DNA from: Gracilaria domingensis | Lineage: Eukaryota; Rhodophyta; Florideophyceae; Gracilariales; Gracilariaceae | Length of the DNA: 64,000 nucleotides | Direction: 5' to 3' | NCBI GenBank assembly: GCA_022539475.1 | Contig: VCMS01000114.1 | Coordinates: 62,001 to 126,000 of the forward strand | Part shown: positions 55,386 to 64,000 of the stretch, one piece after another | How positions within the stretch are numbered: the stretch's first letter is position 1 | Layout: the number at the start of each line of letters is the position of its first letter | The notes under the pieces: model-generated | Told to the model about the DNA's origin: nothing | The model's input: only the letters and a program-made list of their open reading frames with translations | Databases searched by the model: none | Position numbers and translations under genes: made by a program

Positions 55386-55659
55386 GATTCTCACAGGTTT
55401 AGAGAACGGGGTCTGTAGCAGCTCTTATAGGCTAAATTTATTCAGTATAAAACTCTATGAAACAGAATGGCGACGAGTGACGTCGCGGAAAGCAAAACAG
55501 ATGGTAGAGATGAAAACCCTTCAGCCCGGCGTGCTGGAGCTGGTAGCATATGAGTATAGTTCCATTTTTGAAATGGTATCGCTTCACCTTCCGTTAACAA
55601 GGCCTGTCACCAACAATACAAGAGAAGACATTAATCGACGTGTTTTGGAGATGCCGTAA
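55357..55659 (+). CDS. Small ORF conserved with element I, unknown
   Basis: 100 codons; matches 16016-16291 with mostly conservative changes (LENGVCSSSY, KLYETEWRRV, NNTREDINRRV). No family recognised. Confidence 0.35.
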   Translation: MEFWYADNYMILTGLENGVCSSSYRLNLFSIKLYETEWRRVTSRKAKQMVEMKTLQPGVLELVAYEYSSIFEMVSLHLPLTRPVTNNTREDINRRVLEMP

Positions 55660-55679
55660 AATGCTGCCAATGGTGTTAG

Positions 55680-57915
55680 TTTTTCTTCCTTTGAGAGCCG
55701 TGATAGAACCTCAGACTGCCAGTTCCAGAGCTATAAATTCCTGCCCACAACTTTGTCGAGGAGCGTTAAAGGCTTCAATCTGCCACCGAAGAAACGAAAT
55801 AGAGCTTTCATTACATCATGCGCCACGATTGCACCTATAATTAGTCCAAGCGACGTCCGAGTACTGAGAGAAAACTGTTTTGATTGGAGCCCTGTCCTGC
55901 GCTCCCTGTCAGATTTCAAAGAATTCATTCACGAAAGAAAAACCATGTCAAGGTCTTTGTATGCTTTGGCCTCCATCATTCAAAGGAGATCTGCCTTGGT
56001 GAAGGTTCTATTCACTGACCTGTCTTTCTTCGGCGTGGGCAAATCTATATGTAAACCTCTGGCAAAAAAGGTTGCATTGCATGGGGAATAGATTTGCGTT
56101 TGTAAAGTTGCGGATTTGAGTACGTATCGTTCGAAATGAACGTGACGCGGATGATTCTATTGCAGTGATTAGAATCTCTGACTACAGGTTTTCGATTTCT
56201 GGATTATTAATCAGCTTAAATATGCCTGGATGCAAGTTGCGTAACTGTTCGGAGAGAGCTCTCCTTGTTCCCAACAGACTGCATACAAACAATCTCTGGT
56301 CAATCCTACCGTCAAGGGGGTTTGGATGAACGACGGAATAAGAGATATGTAATCAGAACGCTTGAGAGTACTGCCTGAGATATACTCTCCGTCGCAAGAC
56401 ATATATTTCTTGACGCCTCGTCTTTCTTTGCATATTCTAGAATAACTGAGTATGTATCTCTAACGCTTTTGGTGTGGTTTTGAGAGGGTCTAGTGAATGA
56501 GGTAAGAATATTACAGCATAAAGATGTGGGAGAGGTCTTGAATCTATGACAGGAGCTTCACGTTTTGGTCCCATGAAGAGTCAACAGAATATTATTAGCC
56601 TCAAAAATATCAGCACAAAAACTTGCAAAGGATGGGACACTCGACTTAGATTGTCTTCGCCGATGAACTGAAAACCTTTCTGCGTGAGATTTAGAATGGG
56701 CTCTAGGACTTAACGAAGAGATTCTTGAAGGATTTGCATCCTGAACTCGCGTAGAGACTTGCTAGAAACGAATGGCATTGCGTCTGCTTCAGATGCGGAA
56801 ATCTCGATCAGTGTGGTAGGGAAGTATGCCACTACTGTGAGGTCATCACGGATGCACTTACGACGTACCTCATCGGAGAAGTTGAGAAATATGAGGTGAA
56901 GAGGATAGGCGGTAACCGATGTTTGCTTTAGAGTTGTTGAAGACTTATCGGTGTATACCTGCAGAAGACCTACGAAAGATTCACTGTAACTTATTTCCTG
57001 GGAGTACCACACTATTCTACTATCCAAAGAGCCCATGACCATTTCCTTAAGTTTTGAGGTGGCGTCTCTTGCGAGAGAGCCGGACATGGGGTGAGATATT
57101 TTCGTGGAGTGGATCAGAGGTATAGGGTGGAAGAATGTGTTTTCGTTGTCAGCCAACTGGAGCTGTTTCACAAGTGTCTGAACGGGGTCTCTCGTGTAGA
57201 GGGCGGCGCTGAACTTACATCCTTCTGGCGAGACAGTTCTTCGATTGAAACCGTCCTTTGAGGCATATCGTTCGAAAATGGCGTTCTTCAGTTCTGTACA
57301 GCGCTTGGAACTTGTTATGGTCTCGTTGAATCGCTTTTGCGAGAATCGCGGGTCCCGAAGTAGCCCAATTAGCTCGTCTGGCTCACGATGACCAAGGTGG
57401 GAAGCTACTGAAGCCAGGCAAACCGTGAGATAATCCATATGCAAATCACCGAGGGCCTCCTCAGAAGGCGCTGGGCGGGAACTGCTTCCGTGTTCTCGCT
57501 CTAATGACGCGGGACCCGGGGAAAGAGAAACACAATGCGAAGTGTCCGGAATAGGAGGGGCGCACGGAGTGGGGTCAATGATGTCCTCGGACACCGGAGG
57601 CTCGGGAAGGCGACAAGGGGCAGTGACCGTTTCGGAAGATGCGGGCGCGGGCGCGGAAAGCTTGAGACGCTTGTTTCTCCGAATGGGCCGCCTATTTTCG
57701 TCTTCCAGCGCTGCTTTCAGACGGAACGGGCAATAGTTGACATGCTGTTGGAGAGATAAGACTCCTCGGCGAGTAACGAAGGAGCACCCACGCTTCTTAT
57801 GTGTACAGTAGTAGACCATGAGAAGAAGAAATGAACGAGAAACGACGACAAGGACTGCAAGGGAAGGTCGTCCGAAGGGAGAAGGAGGTCGAGCGACAGT
57901 CACGATCGACGTCAT
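55680..57915 (-). pseudogene. CACTA/Plavaka-like transposase, element IV
   Basis: ATG at 57915; open for 401 codons down to 56710, where CAA has become TAA (the other copies read RQVLEPILN). Beyond this the C-terminal half is decayed but traceable to about 55680 (for example ISLIPSFIQTPLTVG near 56330). The zinc motif and the linker are intact. It is more like element I than II or III in the decayed half, in line with shared ancestry of I and IV. Confidence 0.75.
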
Positions 57916-58194
57916 GCTGAGAAGGGAGAATATATTTTGAGTTTAAATCACGTGCTTTCGTTCAAAAAGGAAAGTAGTTACACGTCTACCTCAACACAAG
58001 GGTGTACTTCTCGTATTACCTACCACTGGTTATAAACCTGTGGTTTTCCAACATTGTACGCTGTACACCTGTCTAATCTCTCACAGAAAAATAAATCTCT
58101 TCCCTCCGCCGCCGCCGCCGCGCCTCCGACGTCCGACCTTCCGTTACCGTCGTTATCCGTGCCATCCACATCCTCGCGTTATACTCCGCTCCGT

Positions 58195-59140
58195 CCTTCT
58201 TTTTTACTCCCTCTACTTTATGGAGGCTCCTTAAAGTAGAGGTCGGAAAAAAGTAGGACGGAGTCATCCGTATCTCACGGATGTATTCCGTGCAGTCTAT
58301 TCGTACGTTCTTCCATATCCTTCCACGTATCTTTGCTCTAAACTAACCAATCCTCACCACGTTTCTTCGCGCTCTGCGACATTCAAACGGCAGGAAATAA
58401 GCTTTGGGTTACCGGGTTCCCGTTTTCACCCTCAACTTTTTCTATTTCTTCAAGATATAGAACGAGTTGAAGGGTGAAAACGGGAACCCGGTAACCCAAA
58501 GCGACGACTGTAAGTACGCGACTAATGCTTCATTTCGTTGCGCCATAGGATCTAGCTTCTCGGGTCTTGCGCTTCTTTTGGTTTCTTGGCGATCTTGGAT
58601 CTCTGACTGTTCGGGATAGGCGATTCTGGTACTTGGTTGGGACAGAGGCTGCTCTCTCGTTTATCGCATCTTGCGGTATGTTTACTGCATGGGCATTCTT
58701 GGTGTCCTTGCTTGTGAGTTCTCGCTTCGACACCTTTCGCGTTTTACGATGAATGGATTGCTGGTAATCTAACCGATCCCTTTCCTTCTTCTTCTTCCTT
58801 TTGCGAGTTACTAGGTCCCTCGACTTTTCTAGCGCAACGTTTCTGTTTTGTTTTATCAATGGTACTTTCCATCGCATTACAAATGTATCCAACGGATCAT
58901 TGACTAACGTACGGATACTTTCTGCTTGCATATACAGGTAAATGACTTTTGATGCGGACGTAGCTCACGAGTTGCAGGTGCAGGTTCCTCAAGTAGGGAA
59001 CCATGCATCTGGGCATGGTTCCCTACATGAGGAACGGAGAGGATGAGGCGCTTCGCGCCTCATCCTCTCGGAGTGCGTATTTGTTCTACCGATACCGCAC
59101 TTTAGTGCAGGTGCCCTCTGCGGCATCTGCCGCAGATTGC
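58195..59140. repeat. Hairpin set of element IV
   Basis: Inverted repeats at about 58207-58245 (CTCTACTTTA pair), 58401-58502 (arms starting GCTTTGGGTTACCGGG), 58990-59033 (GTAGGGAACCATGC pair), 59036-59070 (GAGAGGATGAGGCGC pair) and 59117-59138 (CTCTGCGG/CCGCAGA). Order and spacing as in element III, inverted. Confidence 0.85.
58530..58931 (-). CDS. Small basic ORF upstream of the transposase (element IV copy)
   Basis: 133 codons, beginning MQAESIRTLVNDPLDTFVMR, with RKRKKKKERDR and INERAASVPTKYQNRLSR, ending in Lys/Arg-rich text. It is the longest version of this ORF. Function unknown. Confidence 0.4.
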   Translation of the reverse strand: MQAESIRTLVNDPLDTFVMRWKVPLIKQNRNVALEKSRDLVTRKRKKKKERDRLDYQQSIHRKTRKVSKRELTSKDTKNAHAVNIPQDAINERAASVPTKYQNRLSRTVRDPRSPRNQKKRKTREARSYGATK

Positions 59141-59429
59141 GCCTACACCCGCTTCATCATGGGGAAATGGTACATGTAATATAGCGAGGTAGTGGTTAGG
59201 AAAAGCGGTCGATAGAAGAATAGATACGAATAAAACGGTATGATTTCATAATGGAAATCATCTCTACTAGCAACAGTATTCCATGCGTTGCAGGGTATCA
59301 TTCCGCAGAAGGTATCCTGTAATGTGCACCTTAATGGAAACTGAACCTAGACTTCGCGAAATACCGTTCAGGTAGCCCTCGACTAAAGAACTAGCACGAG
59401 TGGAAAACCCACCAGTATTTACTGCACAG

Positions 59430-59567
59430 CGATTCTGGACGACTTAAGCAATTATCTTCAAATTTTGAAATAATTGATCTCGATATTTTTTCAAAAAATT
59501 TACTGGACGACCCTTGCCACTTTCTGGACGACCCTCGCCAAAAACTAGCATCTGCAAGAGACAGACG
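59430..59567. repeat. R-end of element IV
   Basis: Terminal CTGCAAGAGACAGACG ends at 59567; CTGGACGACC repeats near 59438, 59500 and 59525. The frame open here in elements I-III has a stop in this copy (GCTTAAGTC). Confidence 0.75.
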
Positions 59568-60226
59568 GTTTTTTGCTGTATCTCTGGCGGAAGCCTTTGC
59601 TACTGGATGACACTCGGAGCATATGTCATACGAAGAACTTCGTCGTAATTTACTTCTGAACACGTTAGTTCAATCCATAACAACGTCGTTCGAAAGCACG
59701 TATACAAAGCTTTTGTTCGTGAGAGGTATGGAGTTCTAAAAAAGGGAAACCGCGTGCAGATAGCGGGTTGTGTATTGGAAGGAATTCGGAAAGTGTGGCT
59801 GGACGAGAAGGAGGAATACATGTGATTCAAGGAGAAATATCTTTATTGCTTGTGGATAACTCTGGTTGTCTCCAGTGAAGCAGTAAAAGTGTTGTGACGA
59901 AGACGTCGCCTTTTAGATGATAGGTTTCGGACAGCAAATACGATTGAGTTGTGTAAATCGATGCGAGAATAGCGAGTATGCTCGCTGCGATGAAATAGTG
60001 CGAAGCCACTCACATGGAATCCTCTCTCGCAACTACTGCGAGAGTACTGCGTGTGTCCTTCTCTGCCTAATTAGGACATAGTATTGCACAACATGCAATG
60101 AAAACTTTTTCTTCCTGTCTTTTCCAAAAGTCAATGCAACGAATTGACTCTGGGTGACGGAGACGAGACACTTCTTGTGGTGGAACATTGCTCTGACAAG
60201 GTCATGAGTGTGGCTCGGGTGTGCTT
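59568..60226. other. Flank between element IV and the piggyBac-like gene
   Basis: Only short frames. One leftward frame (60009-59827) is hydrophobic near its start (YFIAASILAILASIY) but has no other support. Possibly the 3' part of the piggyBac-like element. Confidence 0.4.
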
Positions 60227-61411
60227 CTATTCGGCAAGATCAGCGACCAGTTGATGGATATTCATTTGATTCATTCGCCCGTTATCGATGACTTGCAGCC
60301 GCGTAGGAGTGATAGATTTCAGTAAAGCGTAGGCATTCAATATAGATGCGTCCAAAACAAATGTGAATATTGACATTGTTACCTTCTTTTTCTTTCGTAC
60401 TGTTGCTAAAGTTGAACGTATCTGATCAAATCGATCTACACCGTTCATAAAACCATTGTATACTATGATGATCGACGGAACTTGTAGGGCTGTACGATTC
60501 AAAGTTTCTGTACAAAGCCATCTATGCAGTGGTGCTAGTCCGTGTACGCAATATATTGCAGAATCAGTGTGGTGTTGGACTCGCAAAGTAGGTGTGTCTT
60601 TCAAATCATTCGTATAGAAAGACACAAAGGATCGATCTTTGAAGACGATGGAGCCTGCATTTTTCGGTACATCTACTTCTGAGCTGGAACCATCCTTTCC
60701 TTCAAATAGTTGAACCAGCCTCCAGTCTCCTCGTTTAGCATTCTTCATGACCTCTATTGATTCCTTGAGAGCTTGCCTGTTCAGCCCATCAACATTATTG
60801 AACCTCACCGTCCCCAGAATTTTGCATTCATCGTCCGTAAGGCACTGCAACTGCCGCCCTAACACCTGACGCATGTAAAAATTGTCCATAAACATAAGAC
60901 GCCCTTCGTTTCGAGCAAGATGTAGTTTAGTTTGATGTGCCAGCTGAGTGCACCTTAGCGCCGATGAGGACGCTTTCGGTACTAATGAGCCGTCGATGAT
61001 GCGATCGACAGCACCTCGAAGCTCACGAAAGACAGTATTGTATCTCTGGACAGGAGTTTGACCTGACTTATTCCCCAACTCATTGTCCTGCATTGAGTGA
61101 AGATAAGCATGAGATCAACTAACTACATCGTAGAAACGTATTCAAAACTTTATGGGTTTGGATTTCATGTACTAGCGAGCGCATGTTCTTTCTGTACATC
61201 TGATAATGTTTTCGTCGAGTGAACTAACTTCAACAGGAATAGAAATTGTAGCACAGTTTTGGATAAAATGTTCCAGAACTTGCCTGAAGTGCCAAAGTGG
61301 ATCTACAATCGCCGCCTTATGTTCGTAGATAGAATAAACCTTTCGGGCTGCTCGGATATTCAGGAATGTATCCCTACCCATAACGTTCTTGAAGAAAGAG
61401 CTTCCTAGCAT
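60227..61411 (-). pseudogene. piggyBac-like transposase
   Basis: Reading leftward: SSFFKNVMGRDTFLNIRAAR and SLDENIIRCTER (61390-61190), the latter matching the family SxDExM block with the first catalytic Asp. Then, after a break at about 61165-61085 that could be a short GT-AG intron, MFMDNFYMRQVLGRQL (second Asp), LGTVRFNNVDGLNRQ, KDRSFVSFYTND and GVDRFDQIRS (third Asp), ending with FTFVLDASILNAYALL. This order is diagnostic for piggyBac DDD transposases. An upstream leftward frame (61679-61449) and an acidic one (61897-61685) may be N-terminal parts. No TTAA-flanked ends were identified and no full frame is open. Confidence 0.8.
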
Positions 61412-61849
61412 ATCAGAGGAGCATCAGTAGTCAAAGAGTCAATTTAATTTATGCACAGAAGATGCAAGTTCTAGGCCAATGTACGCAAGCAACTCGTTCA
61501 TTCGCAGGACAGTTTTTGGATTCCCTCTTCGTATAAGCTCTGTGCTCGTCCACAAGCGAATGCACTTGAGGAAGGTTGAATTCAGAAATAAAGTAAACAA
61601 TCCCATCTATTTTTAATGAGCGTATGCTCTTCGCACAGCACATTCTTTCGCTAAGAACAATCCACATCGTTGAAGCCATTAGGACTAGTACGGCACTGTT
61701 TCGACTATCTTGTTTTCCTCCATTGAGCCAAGAGCCGAGACCTCAAACTCTTCACGGGTATCGTCTTCTACGAACCACTCGGCTGCCTCCTCGATATTGC
61801 ACTCACTGTTGTTGCCTTCCGATGTCTGAGGGGGTGCGGGCTCAGTCAG

Positions 61850-62960
61850 CTCCAAGTGGACAAAATGTTCCGCACAGGTGTTATCGAACACGCGCAATCG
61901 CCGTGGGCATCCCCAGTGGTACTGACTCTCAAAGCCGACGGAATCTGGAAGTTATGTGCCAACTATCGCCGGTTCAATGCCGTGACAGTAAGAGACGCTT
62001 ACAAAATCCCTTGTATGAACGAGTGTATCGATCCGCTCGGTGACTCTACCGTTTTCCGTTTTCACGGCTTTGGATGCCAATTGAAGATACTGGCAAGTCC
62101 CGGTCATGGAGGAAGACTGCAATAAGACTGCGCTCTTGTGCCATTCGGGTTATTACGGACTTAGGCGGATGCCCTTCGGCCTAACCAACGCGCCCGCTAC
62201 GTTCCAGCCTGCCATCGACATCTTTTTGAGCCGCTTCAAATGGCGGATCTGTATCGTCTACCTTAACGATATCTTCGTGTTTTCCAGTAATCTGGGCGAT
62301 CATCTCACCCATTTCAGGGAAGTGATGATCACTTTGTGTAATGCAGAAATAACCCTTAAGTTGAAGCAATGTGAATTCTTCACCGACAACGTCAAGTATC
62401 TTCGACATATTATCCGTCCTGGACGGCTGACGATCGAAGAAGCTCCGGTCAAGTCACTCGCTAAGGCAAAAGAGCCGAGAACTCAAACGGAATTACGCTC
62501 CTTCATAGGCTCGGTCAACGTCTACAGACGGTTTTTACCGAACTTTTCGAACATTGCGGCTCTCCTTAACGCTCTCTTGCGAAACTTTCAGCCACCAAAA
62601 CCGGAATTGCCGTTCTCCGTGGACACGGACTCGAACGACTACTAAGTAGGCTGTGCGCTGTTCCAAAACACTCCCGAGGGAGAAAGAAAACCCACACGGC
62701 AATGAAAACGTTCGTTTAACGTTCATGAACGGAACTACTCGGTTTCGGAGCAGGAGTGCCTTTCAGTCGTATCGGCATTATCCACCCTCCGTCCCTATCT
62801 GCTAGTTGTGCACTTCACCGTGTACACTGATCTTTGCGCGTTGAGGTGGTTGATGAATATCCCTGACCCATCGAGCCGGCTTATGCGATGGAGGCTCCGT
62901 TTAGCGGAATTCGATTTCGACGTCGTACACAAAAAGGGGGCCCTGAAGACCTAGAAAGTC
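61850..62960 (+). pseudogene. Ty3/gypsy reverse transcriptase-RNase H remnant
   Basis: Reverse transcriptase text in order: GVIEHAQSPWASPVVLTLKA, YRRFNAVTVRDAYKIP, a frameshift near 62060, then YYGLRRMPFGLTNAPATFQP, IVYLNDIFVFSS (the catalytic YxDD has become YLND), LKLKQCEFF, RTQTELRSFIGSVNVYRRFL and PNFSNIAALLNALL. After a stop at 62645 comes RNase H-type text (YSVSEQECLSVVSALSTLRP, then LRWLMNIPDP and FDVVHKKG) to about 62950. It is Ty3/gypsy by motif order. Loss of a catalytic Asp plus stops make it dead. Confidence 0.85.
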
Positions 62961-64000
62961 GCGCTGTTGCGCCTACCCACGAATGAGTAGACTCTGGTCG
63001 CCGATTACGATGATATTACTTGCTTCGTCATTGACGACGATGAACCGGAACCCCCCCGAGTGTAGAGCAAACGCGGAAGCGCGGTATCAGCACTGATGAG
63101 CATCATCGTGCCCCGAGTTGTGATCCTAGGAAAGGAAAGTATGAAACGTGGCCCAAAACTGGGATATTTTGAGGTGGTTGGATGTCGGAATGTCCGCTGG
63201 ACTGGCCATGGCGTGGCACGTGGTATTGAATGGTCGTGGATACACGTGGTCTGATTTGGGTATATTCACAGAGGAATTGTTTCGACAGTCGAATTATTTA
63301 CTGGCCGCTGACGCGGCCTGGTCACGTACACCACGTGTGTAGCTTTGCACAAGCGTGCACTAGATTATTTAATTTAGTTTAACTAATTTATCGGTTACGG
63401 TATAAGAGGTGACTTCGCGGCCACCTCCACCTTCAGTAAACGGTAACCGGGTTCGGCTCTAAACTAGTTTCGCCTGCGCGAAGTGCACCACTCCTCCCGG
63501 AGAGTCACCGCATACGGTACGTTCTAGCTCCATCCCTCGGGATCTTTCAGGCAATTCTGATCATTTGTGGCCATTGCCCTCGGGCTAATTACGTCTTCGG
63601 ACACCTTACATTGTGCAGATACCTGCTTACCCACAAGTGGTAGAACTACCGACTCTGTACAGAGATCTTTGCCGCGTGGGCTGAATACACGTCTCCGTCA
63701 CCCGCTGCCGGGTCTGTTGCCGCTTTCCGCACGCCCCGCCGGGCGTTTCCTTTGGTTTTTTCCTCTTTTTCTCTTTTTGCTTAGGGTTTCCACTGCCTGC
63801 TGGTGCGGCCCATCACTGTGGCCTCCGATTCCGGATCTTTACCTAGCCTGTTTCCCATCAACCTCCGAGGTATATCCCGAGGCACGGGCGGTCTTACACC
63901 CGCCATTTTCCGTGCACGGAGGGCTCATCCCCTGAATCTATCTCCCCCAGGGAGCAAGAAATCGAACGCCTTGAGTGTCTCTCCCGTCCCCGGGTTTGCA
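62961..64000. other. Possible 3' part of the gypsy element; no gene recognised
   Basis: No open frame of interest. The stretch from about 63335 (TGTGTAGCTTTGCACAAG) onward contains AT-rich text followed by repeated TTACGGTATAAG / GTAAACGGTAACC motifs and could include a long terminal repeat, but no second copy is in the window to test this. Confidence 0.3.

Larger units (their letters stand above)
45635..59567 (-). mobile_element. Element IV: 13.9-kb transposon with captured host genes
   Basis: L end CGTCTGTGTTCTGCA at 45635; R end (reverse complement of CGTCTGTCTCTTGCA) ending at 59567. Flanked by GT at 45633-45634 and 59568-59569, a 2-bp target duplication as in element I. Contents from the left: L-end repeat, coatomer alpha fragment, serine palmitoyltransferase subunit 2, longer coatomer alpha fragment, unidentified ORF, DNA polymerase alpha subunit B, decayed array, methyltransferase relic, small ORF, transposase (leftward), hairpins, R-end repeats. 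From 54045 to the R end it is co-linear with element I from 14515. Confidence 0.85.

Overview
The window is nuclear DNA of a eukaryote, most likely an alga. The remnants of host genes include the plastid carotenoid enzyme phytoene desaturase, serine palmitoyltransferase subunit 2, coatomer alpha and DNA polymerase alpha subunit B. The genes look intron-poor and some have clear TATA boxes. A red alga would fit, but nothing here settles the lineage. About 90% of the window is transposon DNA.

Main result: four large elements share one set of ends. One end (called L here) begins CGTCTGTGTTCTGCA and the other (R) begins CGTCTGTCTCTTGCA; both carry GCTAGTTTTTGG a little further in. Inward from the R end the order is: terminal repeats, a set of nested hairpins with a small basic ORF, a CACTA/Plavaka-like transposase of about 1005 aa, and then, convergent with it, ORF3 (about 800 aa, coiled coil). 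Next comes a ~1045-aa protein fusing an unknown N-terminal part, an amino-type DNA methyltransferase and a SET domain, followed by an array of GC-rich palindromes built on TTAGGGT...ACCCTAA. Between the array and the L end lies variable cargo.

Layout: element II ends at 26179 and its L end is missing, probably left of the window. It holds a ParB-like gene (3.2-5.1 kb, leftward), the array (5.3-6.2 kb), methyltransferase-SET copy A (6.5-9.7 kb), ORF3 (9.9-21.5 kb, interrupted) and a transposase (21.7-24.3 kb). Element I (11020-20233) sits inside ORF3 of element II with a 2-bp duplication (AG), and carries part of phytoene desaturase plus unidentified GC-rich fragments. Fragment V (26826-32717) has methyltransferase-SET copy B and an internally deleted ORF3. 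Element III (32718-44450, opposite orientation; ends assigned by similarity only) has the best transposase copy, a leftover of ORF3, an array, HAD-phosphatase-like genes, a ketopantoate-reductase-like gene, an apparently intact ribulose-phosphate 3-epimerase and a coiled-coil gene at the L end. Element IV (45635-59567, duplication GT) carries decayed copies of coatomer alpha, serine palmitoyltransferase subunit 2, an unidentified 454-aa ORF and DNA polymerase alpha subunit B. The window ends with a decayed piggyBac-like transposase (60.2-61.4 kb) and a decayed Ty3/gypsy polymerase (61.9-63 kb).

Interpretation (inference): this is a family of cargo-capturing DNA transposons. They encode their own DNA methyltransferase/SET chromatin-modifying protein and a ParB-like protein, the two being transcribed divergently from the palindrome array. 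Every methyltransferase-SET, ORF3 and transposase copy seen here has at least one frameshift or stop, so all copies in this window look non-functional.
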